Positions 51,679 to 61,124 are shown, counted from the stretch's first letter. The stretch is DNA of 64,000 nucleotides from Planctomycetota bacterium (GCA_033763975.1 JANRJM010000002.1:124001-188000); one strand, 5' to 3'. Made by a program: numbers and translations. The notes: generated by a model not told the origin, from the sequence alone.

Positions 51679-51769
51679 TCGTCCCCCTGGCGCGCCGTGC
51701 GCCCGATGCCCGCAACCTTCACCGATCGCAATCCTTACAATCGACCGGGGCGGCCCGCACCCTCAAATC

Positions 51770-52450
51770 ATGACCACGCCACCCCTCCACACGACGCTCC
51801 CCGCAACGCTCGCGCAGGCCTCCAACCCGCTGATCGTGCAAGATCCCCCCGCGCTCCCGCGCGGGCCGCTGCTCGAGCGCGCCCTGCTCGAGAACCCCTG
51901 GCCGCTGCTGCTGCTGCTGCTCGCCGGCGCGTTCGCGTCGTGGTACATCCTCAACCAGCGGGGGCAACTGCGCCGGGCGAACATCGTCGCGCTGGCGCTG
52001 GCGGTGCTCGGCGCGGGCGTGTTCGTGCTGGCGCGCGCGGTGGAAACCCCGCGTGAGGCCGTCGCGTCGCGCACGCGGGCGCTGGTCGACGCTGTCGCCC
52101 GCGCGGATATCCCCGCGGCCCGGGAGATCCTCACGCCCGACGCGGTGATGTACTGGTGGGTGAATCCCGACGGGCTGCCCTTCGACCTGATCCTCGACCG
52201 CATCGAGTCGGACTTCAGCACGGGGGGTCGGTACCGCGTGGCCGAGCACACCGTGCTCGCGGTGCAGGCCTCGCTCGAATCTCCCGCCGCCGCCCGCGTG
52301 CAGGTGAAAGTCCGCGTCACCGCGGCCGACAGCCAGTTCCCCGTCATCTCCTGGTGGCGTCTCGACTACGTGCGCGACGGGAACGCCTGGCGGGTCGACG
52401 CCCTGCAGCCGATCGCCATCACCGGCATCCCCAACGCCTCCGGGCGATAG
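51770..52450 (+). CDS. Membrane-anchored NTF2-like domain protein
   Basis: 226 residues. Two transmembrane helices near the N-terminus (WPLLLLLLAGAFASWYIL and IVALALAVLGAGVFVLA) are followed by a soluble domain (about 90-220) with the shape of a SnoaL/NTF2-like fold: LVDAVARADIPAAREILTPD, FDLILDRIESDF and ISWWRLDYVRDGNAWRVDAL. No catalytic residues can be named. TACAAT lies at about 51736-51741, a plausible promoter. Function unknown. Confidence 0.75.
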   Translation: MTTPPLHTTLPATLAQASNPLIVQDPPALPRGPLLERALLENPWPLLLLLLAGAFASWYILNQRGQLRRANIVALALAVLGAGVFVLARAVETPREAVASRTRALVDAVARADIPAAREILTPDAVMYWWVNPDGLPFDLILDRIESDFSTGGRYRVAEHTVLAVQASLESPAAARVQVKVRVTAADSQFPVISWWRLDYVRDGNAWRVDALQPIAITGIPNASGR

Positions 52451-52473
52451 CCCCCGCGCACCGATACTCCCGT

Positions 52474-53787
52474 GTGCGCGTTCTCTGCTTCCTCCAGCCC
52501 GGCACGAACTCCCGCTCCATCTTCCAGGGGCTCATCCGGGGCTTCGCGCGCGCCGGGCACGAGCCGCTGGTGCTGGAACTCGAACCCCTCTTCAAGGCCC
52601 GGGCCCAGCCGGGGGCCGATCCGGCGCGCCTGGCGACGCTCGCCGCGGCCGAACTCGCGCGACTCTGCCGCGAACACCGGCCGGACGCCTCGATCGCCAT
52701 GTGGGGCAACGCGCTCACGACGTTCGCGGGCTCGCTGCGCGAGGGCGTACCCGTGTCGGCCTTCGACATCCTCGACCTCCCGCACATCTGCTACTGGCTC
52801 GACGCCCCGCACTGGGCCTCGCAGAGCACCTGGCTCCCGTTCTTCCGCCACCCGATGCTCCGGGCCCCGCGCCTCACGCACGTCATCAACAACGCCGCCA
52901 CCGCGCGCGAGATGACCGACATCCTGGGCTTCGGGCCCACGCACGCGCTTCCCTACGCCATCGACGACGAGACGTTCCGCCCCTTCCCCGAGCGCCGCGA
53001 CCACGACCTGGCCGTGTCCGTCGGCCCGGGCGACCCGGACCCGACCCCCGCCGAACTTGCCGCGCTCGGCGACGACCAGCCGGACATGCCCGCGCTGCGG
53101 GCGGCCCGCGCCGCGCTCGCCCTTGCGCGCCTCGCGCGGGCCGGGGGCGTCGTCGGCGCGGCGATGCCCCTGCTCGAGCCGCTCGCCCGCGCACACGCCG
53201 CCTCGCCCGCCATGCCGCTGCTCGACCGCCTGCACGCCCTGGCGGCCCGCGACGAATCGCTCGCGCCCCTCGCCCGGGCGCTCGTCGGCGACCCGGCGGC
53301 GTTCGCCACCGCCGCCGCCATCATCCGCGAAAGCCGCGCCTTCGAGCGCGCCTTCACCGTCTGCTGGCTCGCCCGACGCTGCTCGGTGCTCGCCTTCGGC
53401 GCGATGTCGCCCGCGTGGCCCTTCGGCGGCACGCGCCTGGGCGAGGTGCCCTTCGAGGACATGCCCCGGCACTACTGCCGCGCCACCGCCGCGCTGAACG
53501 TCATGCGCTGGCAGGACGAGGTCGGGATCAACCTGAAGCCCTACGAGTCAGCCGCGGCTGGCGTGCCGTGCCTTATCGGCGAGCGCCTCGGCCTCGACGC
53601 GCACTTCGAACCCGGGCGCGAGATCCTGCCCTTCACCTCGCCGCCCCACGCGCTCGACCTGCTGCGGACGCTCCGCGACTCGCCCGCGGAACGCGAGGCT
53701 ATCGCCGCCAACGCCCGGGCGCGCGTGCAACGCGACCACACCTGGCGGACCCGCGCGGAGCAACTGCTGGCGCTCGTGCACCGCTGA
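52474..53787 (+). CDS. Glycosyltransferase, CgeB/DUF3880-like
   Basis: 437 residues, GTG start. The N-terminal half has the Rossmann-type segments VLCFLQPGTNSRSIFQGLIR and PDASIAMWGNAL, then DLPHICYWLDAPHW. The C-terminal half carries a nucleotide-sugar site: YCRATAALNVMRWQDEVGIN, LKPYESAAAGVPCLIGERLG and EREAIAANARARVQRDHTW, typical of GT-B glycosyltransferases of the CgeB-like group. It starts 23 bases after the NTF2-like gene. Likely part of surface-glycan assembly given neighbouring nonulosonate and fucose genes. Confidence 0.82.
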   Translation: MRVLCFLQPGTNSRSIFQGLIRGFARAGHEPLVLELEPLFKARAQPGADPARLATLAAAELARLCREHRPDASIAMWGNALTTFAGSLREGVPVSAFDILDLPHICYWLDAPHWASQSTWLPFFRHPMLRAPRLTHVINNAATAREMTDILGFGPTHALPYAIDDETFRPFPERRDHDLAVSVGPGDPDPTPAELAALGDDQPDMPALRAARAALALARLARAGGVVGAAMPLLEPLARAHAASPAMPLLDRLHALAARDESLAPLARALVGDPAAFATAAAIIRESRAFERAFTVCWLARRCSVLAFGAMSPAWPFGGTRLGEVPFEDMPRHYCRATAALNVMRWQDEVGINLKPYESAAAGVPCLIGERLGLDAHFEPGREILPFTSPPHALDLLRTLRDSPAEREAIAANARARVQRDHTWRTRAEQLLALVHR

Positions 53788-53812
53788 GCCCGCACGCCCC
53801 GATACCGCTTTA

Positions 53813-53836
53813 CTCGATGCCTCGATGCCTCGATGC
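53813..53836 (+). repeat. CTCGATGC tandem repeat
   Basis: Three perfect copies of the 8-mer CTCGATGC, beginning 25 bases after the glycosyltransferase stop, followed by decayed copies. Confidence 0.85.
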
Positions 53837-53890
53837 CGCGTGCCTTGATGCCTTCTTCTCTTCCGCCTCGCTTCGCGCCTTTTCCCTCCC

Positions 53891-53938
53891 TGTCTCGCTG
53901 TCTCGCTGTCTCGCTGTCGTGCTGTCTCGCTGTCTCGC
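53891..53938 (+). repeat. TGTCTCGC tandem repeat abutting a stop codon
   Basis: Six 8-base units, five exact TGTCTCGC and one TGTCGTGC, ending 2 bases before the stop codon of the minus-strand dciA-like gene. Together with the preceding 8-mer array it fills the 153-base convergent gap. Confidence 0.9.
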
Positions 53939-53940
53939 CC

Positions 53941-54291
53941 CTACTTCCTGACCTCCATCTTCACCCGCCGCAGCGTCGTCGAGCATCGCGCGCGGAGGGC
54001 GTCGAGCCCGCCGCTGCGCAGCCAGACCTCGAGTTCGTACCGTGTCGCGGCGTCGCGCACGCGCACGCACAGGATGCCGCCGGGCGTGAGTTTCTCGACC
54101 CACGACGCGCTTTCGAGCGTCGGCGGCACGAGTTCGGCCCAGGCCCCGTCCATCCCGCCCCGCGCCCGGGCCGCCTTCACCAGGTCCTTGGTCAGCGCCT
54201 CGACGGTGGCCTTGAGCGAGCGGTCGACGGGCTTCGCCACCCGGAACTTCCGGAGCGTCTTGACCTGAGCCGCGGGGTCTTTGCCGATCAC
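53941..54291 (-). CDS. dciA: DciA-like (DUF721) replicative helicase-loader protein
   Basis: 116 residues from GTG at 54291. A basic N-terminal helical part ([20 protein letters not shown]) is followed by the DUF721 core: [40 protein letters not shown] and [12 protein letters not shown]. DciA assists loading of the DnaB helicase in bacteria that lack DnaC/DnaI. TAGCAT lies 5 bases before the GTG, which supports this start over longer upstream frames; no ribosome-binding site. Divergent from the GDP-fucose synthase gene. Confidence 0.75.
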   Translation of the reverse strand: MIGKDPAAQVKTLRKFRVAKPVDRSLKATVEALTKDLVKAARARGGMDGAWAELVPPTLESASWVEKLTPGGILCVRVRDAATRYELEVWLRSGGLDALRARCSTTLRRVKMEVRK

Positions 54292-54394
54292 GCGCGATGC
54301 TACGCCGTGGGCGTCCCGCGGCCGCTGTCGCGAGACGGGGCCCGCCCCGTCGCCATCCACCCCGCCCCGGGCCCGTCCCCGTACCATCCCCGCC

Positions 54395-55366
54395 ATGCCA
54401 ACCGACCTCTCGTCCAAGCGGATCATCCTGACCGGCGGCGCCGGGTTTCTCGGGCGCCACGTCGTCGATCGCCTCCGCGCCCGGGGCGTGCCCGACGCCA
54501 ACATCTTCATCCCCCGGCGCAAGCACTTCGACCTCACCGACATGGCCAGCGTGCAGTCGCTCTACCGCACCGCGTTCAAGGGGGCGAAGGCCGACGTCGT
54601 CATCCACCTCGCGGCCGAAGTCGGCGGCATCGGCGCCAACCGCGCCAACCCCGGGCGGTACTTCTACGCCAACATGGCCATGGCCCTGCACCTCATCGAG
54701 CAGGCGCGCCTCGACGGGCTCGTCGAGCGCGACGGACGCTTCATCCAGGTCGGCACCATCTGCGCTTACCCGAAGTTCACGCCCGTTCCGTTCAAGGAAG
54801 ACGACCTCTGGAACGGCTACCCGGAAGAGACCAACGCGCCGTACGGCGTCGCCAAGAAGGCCGCGTGGCAGATGCTCGACGCGTACAAGCTCCAGTACGC
54901 CATGAAGTCGTCGTACGTGCTGCCCGTGAACCTCTACGGCCCGTACGACAACTTCGACCTCCACTCTTCGCACGTCATACCGGCGCTCATCCGCAAGTGC
55001 GTCGAGGCCCAGGCCCGGGGCGACAAGGAGATCGTCTGCTGGGGCACGGGGGCGGCCAGCCGCGAGTTCCTGTACGTCGACGACGCCGCCGAGGGCATCC
55101 TCCGGGCCGCCGAAGTCATGGACGACCCCACGCCCATCAACCTGGGCGCGGGCTTCGAGATCACGATCAAGAGCCTCGTCGAACTCATCGTGAAACTGAC
55201 CGGGTTCGCCGGCAAGATCACCTGGGACCCGACCAAGCCCGATGGCCAGCCGCGGCGTCAACTCAGCGTCGACAAGGCCGCCGACCTCCTCGGCTGGCGG
55301 GCCGCCATGCCCTTCGAGGAAGGGCTGAAGCGGACGATCGAGTGGTACCGGTCGCACACGGCGTGA
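54395..55366 (+). CDS. fcl: GDP-L-fucose synthase
   Basis: 323 residues, extended short-chain dehydrogenase fold. It converts GDP-4-keto-6-deoxymannose to GDP-L-fucose with NADPH. Motifs: [15 protein letters not shown] (cofactor), [25 protein letters not shown] (the family Cys is kept, although GSSC becomes GTIC), YGVAKKA (Tyr and Lys of the active site), [10 protein letters not shown] and [10 protein letters not shown]. The partner GDP-mannose 4,6-dehydratase is not in the window. TACCAT lies 7 bases before the ATG. Confidence 0.94.
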   Translation: MPTDLSSKRIILTGGAGFLGRHVVDRLRARGVPDANIFIPRRKHFDLTDMASVQSLYRTAFKGAKADVVIHLAAEVGGIGANRANPGRYFYANMAMALHLIEQARLDGLVERDGRFIQVGTICAYPKFTPVPFKEDDLWNGYPEETNAPYGVAKKAAWQMLDAYKLQYAMKSSYVLPVNLYGPYDNFDLHSSHVIPALIRKCVEAQARGDKEIVCWGTGAASREFLYVDDAAEGILRAAEVMDDPTPINLGAGFEITIKSLVELIVKLTGFAGKITWDPTKPDGQPRRQLSVDKAADLLGWRAAMPFEEGLKRTIEWYRSHTA

Positions 55367-55458
55367 CCTTCGCCGCGTGCGCGGGTCGCCCGGGCACGCG
55401 GCCCTCGCCGGGCCTTCGGTCGGATACAGCCCGAGGTCCCGGCGTCCGATGTCGGAGC

Positions 55459-55938
55459 GTGCGCCGACGTTCCGCCCACCCCGCGTTCACGCTCCTCGAG
55501 CTTGTGGTCGTCGTGGTCGTGCTCGGCCTCATCGTCGCCATCGCGATCCCCAGGGTGTCCCGGGGCGCCGAGAACGCGATGCTCCGACGGCTGCACGCGG
55601 ACACGATCGCCCTGCAGACCGCGATCGACCTGTACGCCGCCGAGCACGACGGACGGTCTCCGGCCTTTGACCCGGACGGCAACATCGACACCGACCACGG
55701 TGCAATCGCCGCCAGGCTGACGGGCAGAACCGACGCCCGCGGCAACCTCACGCCCGCCGGCCGGTTCGGGTCGTACCTGCGTTCCGTCCCGCAGAACCCG
55801 TACACGGTGTGCCCGTCCATCCGGATCGACGGCACGACCACGCCGCAGGACTGCTCGTGGCGTCTGGACACCGCGAAGAACACGGTCCGGTCCGATCACA
55901 CGAACAGCCCGCTCGACGATCTGCACAGCGGGCACTGA
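55459..55938 (+). CDS. Type II secretion / type IV pilin-like pseudopilin
   Basis: 159 residues from GTG at 55459. A short basic leader (RRRSAHPA) precedes the prepilin peptidase site and helix FTLLELVVVVVVLGLIVAIA, with the conserved Glu at position 5 after Phe. The globular part resembles GspG-like pseudopilins (AIDLYAAEHDGRSPAF, YLRSVPQNPYT). It would be cleaved and assembled into a secretion pseudopilus or similar fibre, but no other secretion gene is near. The ribosome-binding site is poor. Confidence 0.85.
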   Translation: MRRRSAHPAFTLLELVVVVVVLGLIVAIAIPRVSRGAENAMLRRLHADTIALQTAIDLYAAEHDGRSPAFDPDGNIDTDHGAIAARLTGRTDARGNLTPAGRFGSYLRSVPQNPYTVCPSIRIDGTTTPQDCSWRLDTAKNTVRSDHTNSPLDDLHSGH

Positions 55939-55990
55939 TCCGTTCGGCTGCGCGCGAACTTCCTCCCCCGGGGTGCCGATAATCCCCGAC

Positions 55991-57286
55991 GTGCCCGCCC
56001 CGACCCGTCCAGCCCGACGCGTGCTCCTGCTGAACCAGGCGTTCCACCCGGACGTTGTCGCCACGGCCCAGATGGGCAAGGACCTGGCCGACGAGCTCTC
56101 GCGGCGCGGGCACCAGGTCATGGCCATCGCGAGCCGCTCGATCTACGGGCGGTCCGGCGCGGTGCTCCCGCGCCGGGAGGCGATCGAGGTGCCGGGGGGG
56201 CTGCCGATCGGCGTGCACCGGGTCGGCGCGAGTCTCTTCGGCAAGGCCGGGTACGCCGCCCGCATCGCCGACTTCGCGCTGTTCTACCTGCTCGCGCTGA
56301 TCAAGGCCCTGACCCTGCCCCGGGCGGACGTGGTGATCTGCTACACGACCCCGCCGTTCATCGCGCTGGTGGGGCTCATCTGCCGCGTGCTCCGCGGCTC
56401 GCGCGCCATCTACTGGGTCATGGACCTGTACCCCGACCTTCCGGTCGCGTGCGGCGTGATGAAGCCCGCCGCCCTCCCCACCCGCCTGTTCGAGAGACTC
56501 AACCGGTTCCTGCTGCGGCGCAGCGACGTGGACGTCGTGCTCGGGCGCTGCATGCGCGATCGCGTGCTCGCCAAGGGCGTGCCGGAATCCAAGGTCCGCC
56601 TGATCCCTGTCTGGGCCGATCTCGCCGGGGTCGAGCCCGTGGCGCACGAGGCCAACCCGTACCGGGCCCGGTGGGCGCCCGGCGGCGAGTTGGTGGTCAT
56701 GTACTCGGGCAACTTCGGCATCGGGCACGACGCCACGACCATCCTGGGCGCGATGGAACGCCTGCGCGCCGAGGCGGGCCTGCGGTTCGTCTTCGTGGGG
56801 GGCGGCAAGCGCCGGGCCGAGGTCGAGTCGTTCATCCGCGAGAAGGGACTGACCAACGCCGCGTGGCACGACTACCAGCCGCGCGAGCAGCTCGGGGCGT
56901 CGCTCTCCGCGGGCGACATCCACCTGATCTCGCTGCGCGAGGGGGTCGAGGGGATCATGGTGCCGAGCAAGCTGTTCGGGATCATGGCGGTGGGACGGGC
57001 GTCGATCTTCGTGGGCAACACGTCGAGCGAGATCGCCCGGGTGCTGAGCGAGAGCGACGCGGGCGTGACCGTGCGCGAGGGCGACGCCGACGGGCTCGCG
57101 CGGGCGATCCTCGCCCTGCGTGACGACGCGGCCCGGCGGCGGGCGATGGGCGACAACGCGCGCCGGGCGATCAGCGGTCGGTACGACCGCGAGACCGCCT
57201 GCCGCGCTTGGGTCGAACTGATCGAATCAGTAGGAGCGCAGCCGGACGCGGCCGGGGCGCGGGGCGGCGTGACCAACGCCGCGTGA
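55991..57286 (+). CDS. Glycosyltransferase family 4 (WbuB-like)
   Basis: 431 residues from GTG at 55991 (an in-frame GTG at 55973 would overlap the promoter). GT-B fold: N-terminal VLLLNQAFHPDVVATAQMGK, then DVVICYTTPPFIALVGLI, YWVMDLYPDLPVA, the C-terminal domain with MYSGNFGIGHDATTIL, RFVFVGGGKRRAEVE, ISLREGVEGIMVPSKLFGIM and GDADGLARAILALRDD. Similar proteins transfer 6-deoxy or amino sugars in O-antigen-type pathways. GATAAT lies 7 bases before the start. Confidence 0.9.
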   Translation: MPAPTRPARRVLLLNQAFHPDVVATAQMGKDLADELSRRGHQVMAIASRSIYGRSGAVLPRREAIEVPGGLPIGVHRVGASLFGKAGYAARIADFALFYLLALIKALTLPRADVVICYTTPPFIALVGLICRVLRGSRAIYWVMDLYPDLPVACGVMKPAALPTRLFERLNRFLLRRSDVDVVLGRCMRDRVLAKGVPESKVRLIPVWADLAGVEPVAHEANPYRARWAPGGELVVMYSGNFGIGHDATTILGAMERLRAEAGLRFVFVGGGKRRAEVESFIREKGLTNAAWHDYQPREQLGASLSAGDIHLISLREGVEGIMVPSKLFGIMAVGRASIFVGNTSSEIARVLSESDAGVTVREGDADGLARAILALRDDAARRRAMGDNARRAISGRYDRETACRAWVELIESVGAQPDAAGARGGVTNAA

Positions 57287-57322
57287 GGCGGGCGCGCCGA
57301 CGCGGCGCGGAGTGGAGTTCGC

Positions 57323-58255
57323 ATGACGATCGCACCGGACGTACGGGCTTCAGCGGCGGGTCGCGCGTTCGCGTCGTCGGGGTCGGCCTTCGAGCTCGAG
57401 CCCACGCTGGCGGGCAGCGCCGCCAGCGGGTACGAGTTCCTCGTGCTCACCCCGCCCGGACGCACGCTCAAGAAGTACGTCTTCATCCAGGACGAGACCG
57501 ACTACCTGCCCAAGGTGCTCGACAAGTACCTGCGCGAGTTCGCCGACAGCACCGCGGGCGTCAACATCCAGGGCAACAACCAGGGCAAGCGCACGATGGT
57601 CGAAACCGCGCGCGACCTGCTGAAGGTCTACGGCCCGGTCTACTTCGGCTACAAGGCCGCGCGGATGGTCTTCAACAAGGTGCGCGCGAAGATCGTCAAC
57701 GGCGTGCTCGGCAGCACGCGCCGGTGCTACTCGGTTGAGGCCGTCGCGCGCAAGTACGGCGTGCCCGTCGACCGCACGGACGACGTGAACAGCGAGGCGT
57801 TCCGGGGGCTGCTGCGCGAGCGGGGCGTGGAGTTCATCGTCTCGATCAGCGGGACGCAGCTCTACCGCAAGGACCTGCGGATGCAGACGCCCTTCGGCAT
57901 CGTGAACTGCCACGGCGCGCTGCTGCCGAAGTACCGCGGGCTGATGCCGAGCTTCTGGACGCTGGCCAACGGCGAGGCGTGGGGCGGCTCGAGCGTGCAC
58001 TACGTCGATCGCAAGCTCGACAACGGGCCGATCGTCGTGCAGAAGCGGTACCGCATCTGGAAGCACGACTCGCTCGAGGACGTGATGGCGCGGAGCAAGG
58101 ACCTCGCGGCCGAGGCCATCATCGAGTGCGTCCGCCTGGTCGAGGCGGGCAGCCCGCCGCTCACGCCCAACCCCGAGGCCGAGCAGAGCCACTTCGCCAT
58201 GCCGACCAAGGACGACGTCGCGCGCTTCCGCCGCAACGGGCACCGGTTCTTCTAG
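57323..58255 (+). CDS. Formyltransferase-family protein (possible sugar N-formyltransferase)
   Basis: 310 residues. The formyltransferase catalytic centre is visible: VNCHGALLPKYRGLMPSFW (Asn and His) and DRKLDNGPIVVQKRY (Asp). The N-terminal 130 residues are unlike methionyl-tRNA formyltransferase and may form an alternative nucleotide or scaffold region; the usual C-terminal tRNA-binding domain is missing. Position 36 bases after a glycosyltransferase suggests formylation of an amino sugar for a surface glycan with 10-formyl-tetrahydrofolate as donor. GGAG at 57310-57313 serves the ATG. Confidence 0.82.
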   Translation: MTIAPDVRASAAGRAFASSGSAFELEPTLAGSAASGYEFLVLTPPGRTLKKYVFIQDETDYLPKVLDKYLREFADSTAGVNIQGNNQGKRTMVETARDLLKVYGPVYFGYKAARMVFNKVRAKIVNGVLGSTRRCYSVEAVARKYGVPVDRTDDVNSEAFRGLLRERGVEFIVSISGTQLYRKDLRMQTPFGIVNCHGALLPKYRGLMPSFWTLANGEAWGGSSVHYVDRKLDNGPIVVQKRYRIWKHDSLEDVMARSKDLAAEAIIECVRLVEAGSPPLTPNPEAEQSHFAMPTKDDVARFRRNGHRFF

Positions 58256-58386
58256 ATCGAGATCAGCACGACAAGACGCTCGTGGTTCTCGACGGCCCAC
58301 CACATCTCCCGACGGGGAGGACGGCGAACGGACCCCTCGCGTGCGCGTCGGGCTCGTAGAGCATCGGGCTCGTACGCCAGTGCCGC

Positions 58387-60390
58387 TCAGCCCTCGAGGT
58401 ACGTGTACCCCTCGAGCCCGTCGTCGTAGTACTTCAGCAGGCTCTTGCCCTCGGAGAGCGTGAGGCGCCCCTGGCGGCACGCGGCCTCGACGTCCTGGCG
58501 CATCGCCTTCTTCAGGTCCGGCACGTCGTACTGCACGTACGCCAGCACTTCCTCGACCGTGTCGCCCTCGATCACCTCGTCGATCTCCCACCCGCCGTGG
58601 TCGTCGAGCGAGATGTGCACGGCGTGAGTGTCGCCGAGCAGGTTGTGCAGGTCGCCCAGAATTTCCTGGTACGCCCCGAGCAGGAACACGCCGAGGTAGT
58701 AAGGCTCGACGCCCGTGACGCCGTCGGCCTCCGCGCCCTTCGCCGGGCGGACGTCGTGGAGTTCCAGGGTCTTCTTGTCGACGCGCTTGTCGACGAAGCG
58801 ATCGACCTTGCCGTCGCTGTCGCAGGTGATGTCGGCGAGGATGCCGCGGCGGGTGGGCTCTTCGTTCAGGCGGTGGATGGGGACGATCGGGAAGAGCTGG
58901 TCGATGGCCCAACTGTCGGGCATGGACTGGAACAACGAGAAGTTGCAGAAGTAGATATCGCTGAGCAGTTCGGGCAGGCCCTCGAACTCGTCCGGGAGTT
59001 CGCCCTTCTTGGAGGCCTTCTCCAGCAGTTTGGCGCAGATGGCCCAGAAGAGCTGCTCGGCCGCCCCGCGCATCGACAGCGACATGTACCCGAGGCTGAA
59101 GAGGCTCATGGCCTCGTCGCGGGCCTGCGTGCTGTCGTGGTAGGTCTCGAGCAGGTTGCGGTCGGTCATGCTGCGGTAGGCATCGAGCAGGTCGAGCACG
59201 GGCTGGGGCGGCTCGGCCTCGGCCTTGATCGCCCCCTCGATCTCGGCGAGGTTCGGGTTGCTCTCGAAGTGGCTGGTGCCCAGGACATCGACGATCAGGA
59301 CCGACGAGTACGCGACCATCGCCCGCCCGGACTCGCTCAGGATCGTCGGGTGCTGCACGCCCGCGCTATCGCAGACGCTCTTGATGCGGTAGACGACGTC
59401 CGCGGCGTACTCCTGGGGCGTGTAGTTGATCGAGCTGGACCACGCGCTCTGCGAGCCGTCGTAGTCCACACCCATCCCGCCCCCGATGTCGAGCATGCTC
59501 AGCCCGGCGCCCATCTCGCGGAGTTCGCAGTAGACGTGGGCCAGCTCGTTGACGGCGTTCTTGAGGACCTTGATGTCGTAGAGCTGGCTGCCCACGTGGC
59601 AGTGCAGCAGGTTCAGGCAGTCGAGCATCCCGTGGGCTTTCAGGTACTCCACGGCCTTGAGGCACTCGGACACGAAGAGCCCGAACTTGCTGCGGACGCC
59701 CGCCGACCCCTCCCAGCGCCCCGCGCCGCGGGCGGAGAGCTTCACGCGCAGGCCGATCCGCGGACGCACGCCGTAGGCCTTCGCGTGCTTCACGATGAGC
59801 TCGAGCTCGCTGAACTTCTCGACGACGGGGATGATGTTGCGCCCGAGCTTGGTGGCGAGGGTGACGGTCTCGATGAACTCGTCGTCCTTGAACCCGTTGC
59901 AGATGATCGGCATGCCGTTGGTGCCCGGCCCGCCGGCGGAGGCGGAGAGGCCCAGGACGGCGAGGAGTTCGGGCTTGCTGCCGGCCTCCAGGCCGAAGTT
60001 GAGTTCTACGGCGAGGCGGGCGATCTGCTCGCAGACGTGGCGCTGCTGGTTGACCTTGATGGGGTAGACGCAGGAGTACCCGCCGGTGTACCCCTGGTCG
60101 TGCATGGCGTCGTCGAAGGCCTTGCGCAGCTCGCGCAGGCGATGGACGAGGATGTCGTTGAAGCGGAGAAGCACGGGGGTGTGGATCCCCCGCTCGTTCA
60201 GGCCCTTGATGACCTCGTAGAGGTCGATCTGGCGGGCGGGGTCCTTCATGGGCATGACGGTGAGGTGCCCGGCGGGATTGACGCCGACGTAGCCCTTGCC
60301 CCAGTCCGGCACGCCATAGAGCGCGCCGGCTTCTTCGGGGGTCCATTGCCCGTGGAGGAACGCGGACCGAGAGTGCGTGATGGCGGCCAT
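58387..60390 (-). CDS. speA: Biosynthetic arginine decarboxylase
   Basis: 667 residues, full length for SpeA, the PLP enzyme that makes agmatine from arginine for polyamine synthesis. Features: YSCVYPIKVNQQRHV with the PLP lysine, NFGLEAGSKPEL, NGFKDDEFIETV, LHCHVGSQLYDI, LDIGGGMGVDYDG, ILSESGRAMVAYSS and VDKKTLELHDV, then a C-terminal helical part. ATG at 60390 has no obvious ribosome-binding site. Agmatine-using enzymes are not adjacent. Confidence 0.96.
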   Translation of the reverse strand: MAAITHSRSAFLHGQWTPEEAGALYGVPDWGKGYVGVNPAGHLTVMPMKDPARQIDLYEVIKGLNERGIHTPVLLRFNDILVHRLRELRKAFDDAMHDQGYTGGYSCVYPIKVNQQRHVCEQIARLAVELNFGLEAGSKPELLAVLGLSASAGGPGTNGMPIICNGFKDDEFIETVTLATKLGRNIIPVVEKFSELELIVKHAKAYGVRPRIGLRVKLSARGAGRWEGSAGVRSKFGLFVSECLKAVEYLKAHGMLDCLNLLHCHVGSQLYDIKVLKNAVNELAHVYCELREMGAGLSMLDIGGGMGVDYDGSQSAWSSSINYTPQEYAADVVYRIKSVCDSAGVQHPTILSESGRAMVAYSSVLIVDVLGTSHFESNPNLAEIEGAIKAEAEPPQPVLDLLDAYRSMTDRNLLETYHDSTQARDEAMSLFSLGYMSLSMRGAAEQLFWAICAKLLEKASKKGELPDEFEGLPELLSDIYFCNFSLFQSMPDSWAIDQLFPIVPIHRLNEEPTRRGILADITCDSDGKVDRFVDKRVDKKTLELHDVRPAKGAEADGVTGVEPYYLGVFLLGAYQEILGDLHNLLGDTHAVHISLDDHGGWEIDEVIEGDTVEEVLAYVQYDVPDLKKAMRQDVEAACRQGRLTLSEGKSLLKYYDDGLEGYTYLEG

Positions 60391-60762
60391 GGGTGGAGAT
60401 TCATCCCCGTCCGACTCACGGCGACGGGCCGGATCGGTGCGGTGCGGTCGGCGAGCGACGGCGGGCCGTCGCGCGAGTGGCTTGACGCTCGGGCGCTTTG
60501 CCGGCGACGGGCGAACAGCGCGCCACGCCTCCGTCGTCCGCCCGGCGCTACGCCGTCGGACGCCACCGATCCGCGCGCACGTCCGGCCTCGCCAAGGGGA
60601 CGCCGCGCGAATGCCACCGCACGAGAAGAATACCGCCCCCGAGCGCGAGAGCAAGGGCGGCACGCCGTCTCCGGCGCTCGCGCGGCCGGGCGCGAGGACA
60701 TCGCCCCCAACGCGCGCGGGTACGATCCGCGGTTCTGACTCCTCTCTTCGTAAGGACGGACC
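60391..60762. other. Divergent intergenic region between speA and fdxA
   Basis: 372 bases without a supported gene. It holds TACGAT (60721-60726), a plausible -10 for fdxA, and TAAGGA (about 60751-60756) as its ribosome-binding site. The rest is GC-rich with no convincing ORF, hairpin or repeat. Confidence 0.5.
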
Positions 60763-61029
60763 ATGCCTCACGTCATCGCCGAACCCTGCATTGCCACCAA
60801 GGACACCTCGTGCGTGGCGGTCTGCCCGGTGGACTGCATCCACCCGACGAAGAACGAGCCGGACTTCGCGACCGCGACGCAGCTCTTCATCGACCCCGAC
60901 ACGTGCATCGATTGCGCCCTCTGCGTGGACGAGTGCCCCGTCAAGGCGATCTTCCAGCAGGAAGACCTGCCCACCGAGTGGAACAAGTTCGTCCAGGTGA
61001 ACCTCGACTACTACAAGAACAAGGGTTGA
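60763..61029 (+). CDS. fdxA: 7Fe ferredoxin (FdxA-type)
   Basis: 88 residues with cysteines at 9, 17, 21, 25, 48, 51, 54 and 58. The spacing (C-x7-C-x3-C and CIDCALCVDECP) matches 7Fe ferredoxins, in which Cys9, 17 and 58 would hold a [3Fe-4S] cluster and Cys21, 48, 51 and 54 a [4Fe-4S] cluster. The extra cysteine at 11 seen in many relatives is absent, which does not affect the ligand set. It is a low-potential electron carrier; partner unknown. TAAGGA precedes the ATG. Confidence 0.93.
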   Translation: MPHVIAEPCIATKDTSCVAVCPVDCIHPTKNEPDFATATQLFIDPDTCIDCALCVDECPVKAIFQQEDLPTEWNKFVQVNLDYYKNKG

Positions 61030-61030
61030 G

Positions 61031-61068
61031 CGGGACGGGTCAGGGGCGCGGCACACCGCCCCGTCCCG
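61031..61068 (+). terminator. Hairpin downstream of fdxA
   Basis: CGGGACGGG (61031-61039) and CCCGTCCCG (61060-61068) form a 9-bp perfect stem starting 1 base after the fdxA stop, with a 20-base loop. There is no T-run. Confidence 0.45.
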
Positions 61069-61124
61069 GGCCGCGCGGGCGTGAACCGGCGCATCGATCC
61101 ACGCCCGCGGGGGTGTGCGCGTCG

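Noticed and set aside
53813-53938. Possible CRISPR array
   Set aside because: The units are 8 bases long and contiguous without spacers, and no cas gene is near.
58256-58386. Possible small gene or RNA between the formyltransferase and speA
   Set aside because: Neither a supported start nor a structured element with clear pairing was found in these 131 bases.
60763-61029. Broken ferredoxin because one cysteine of the first CxxC is missing
   Set aside because: The remaining cysteine spacing matches 7Fe ferredoxins, where that cysteine is not a ligand.
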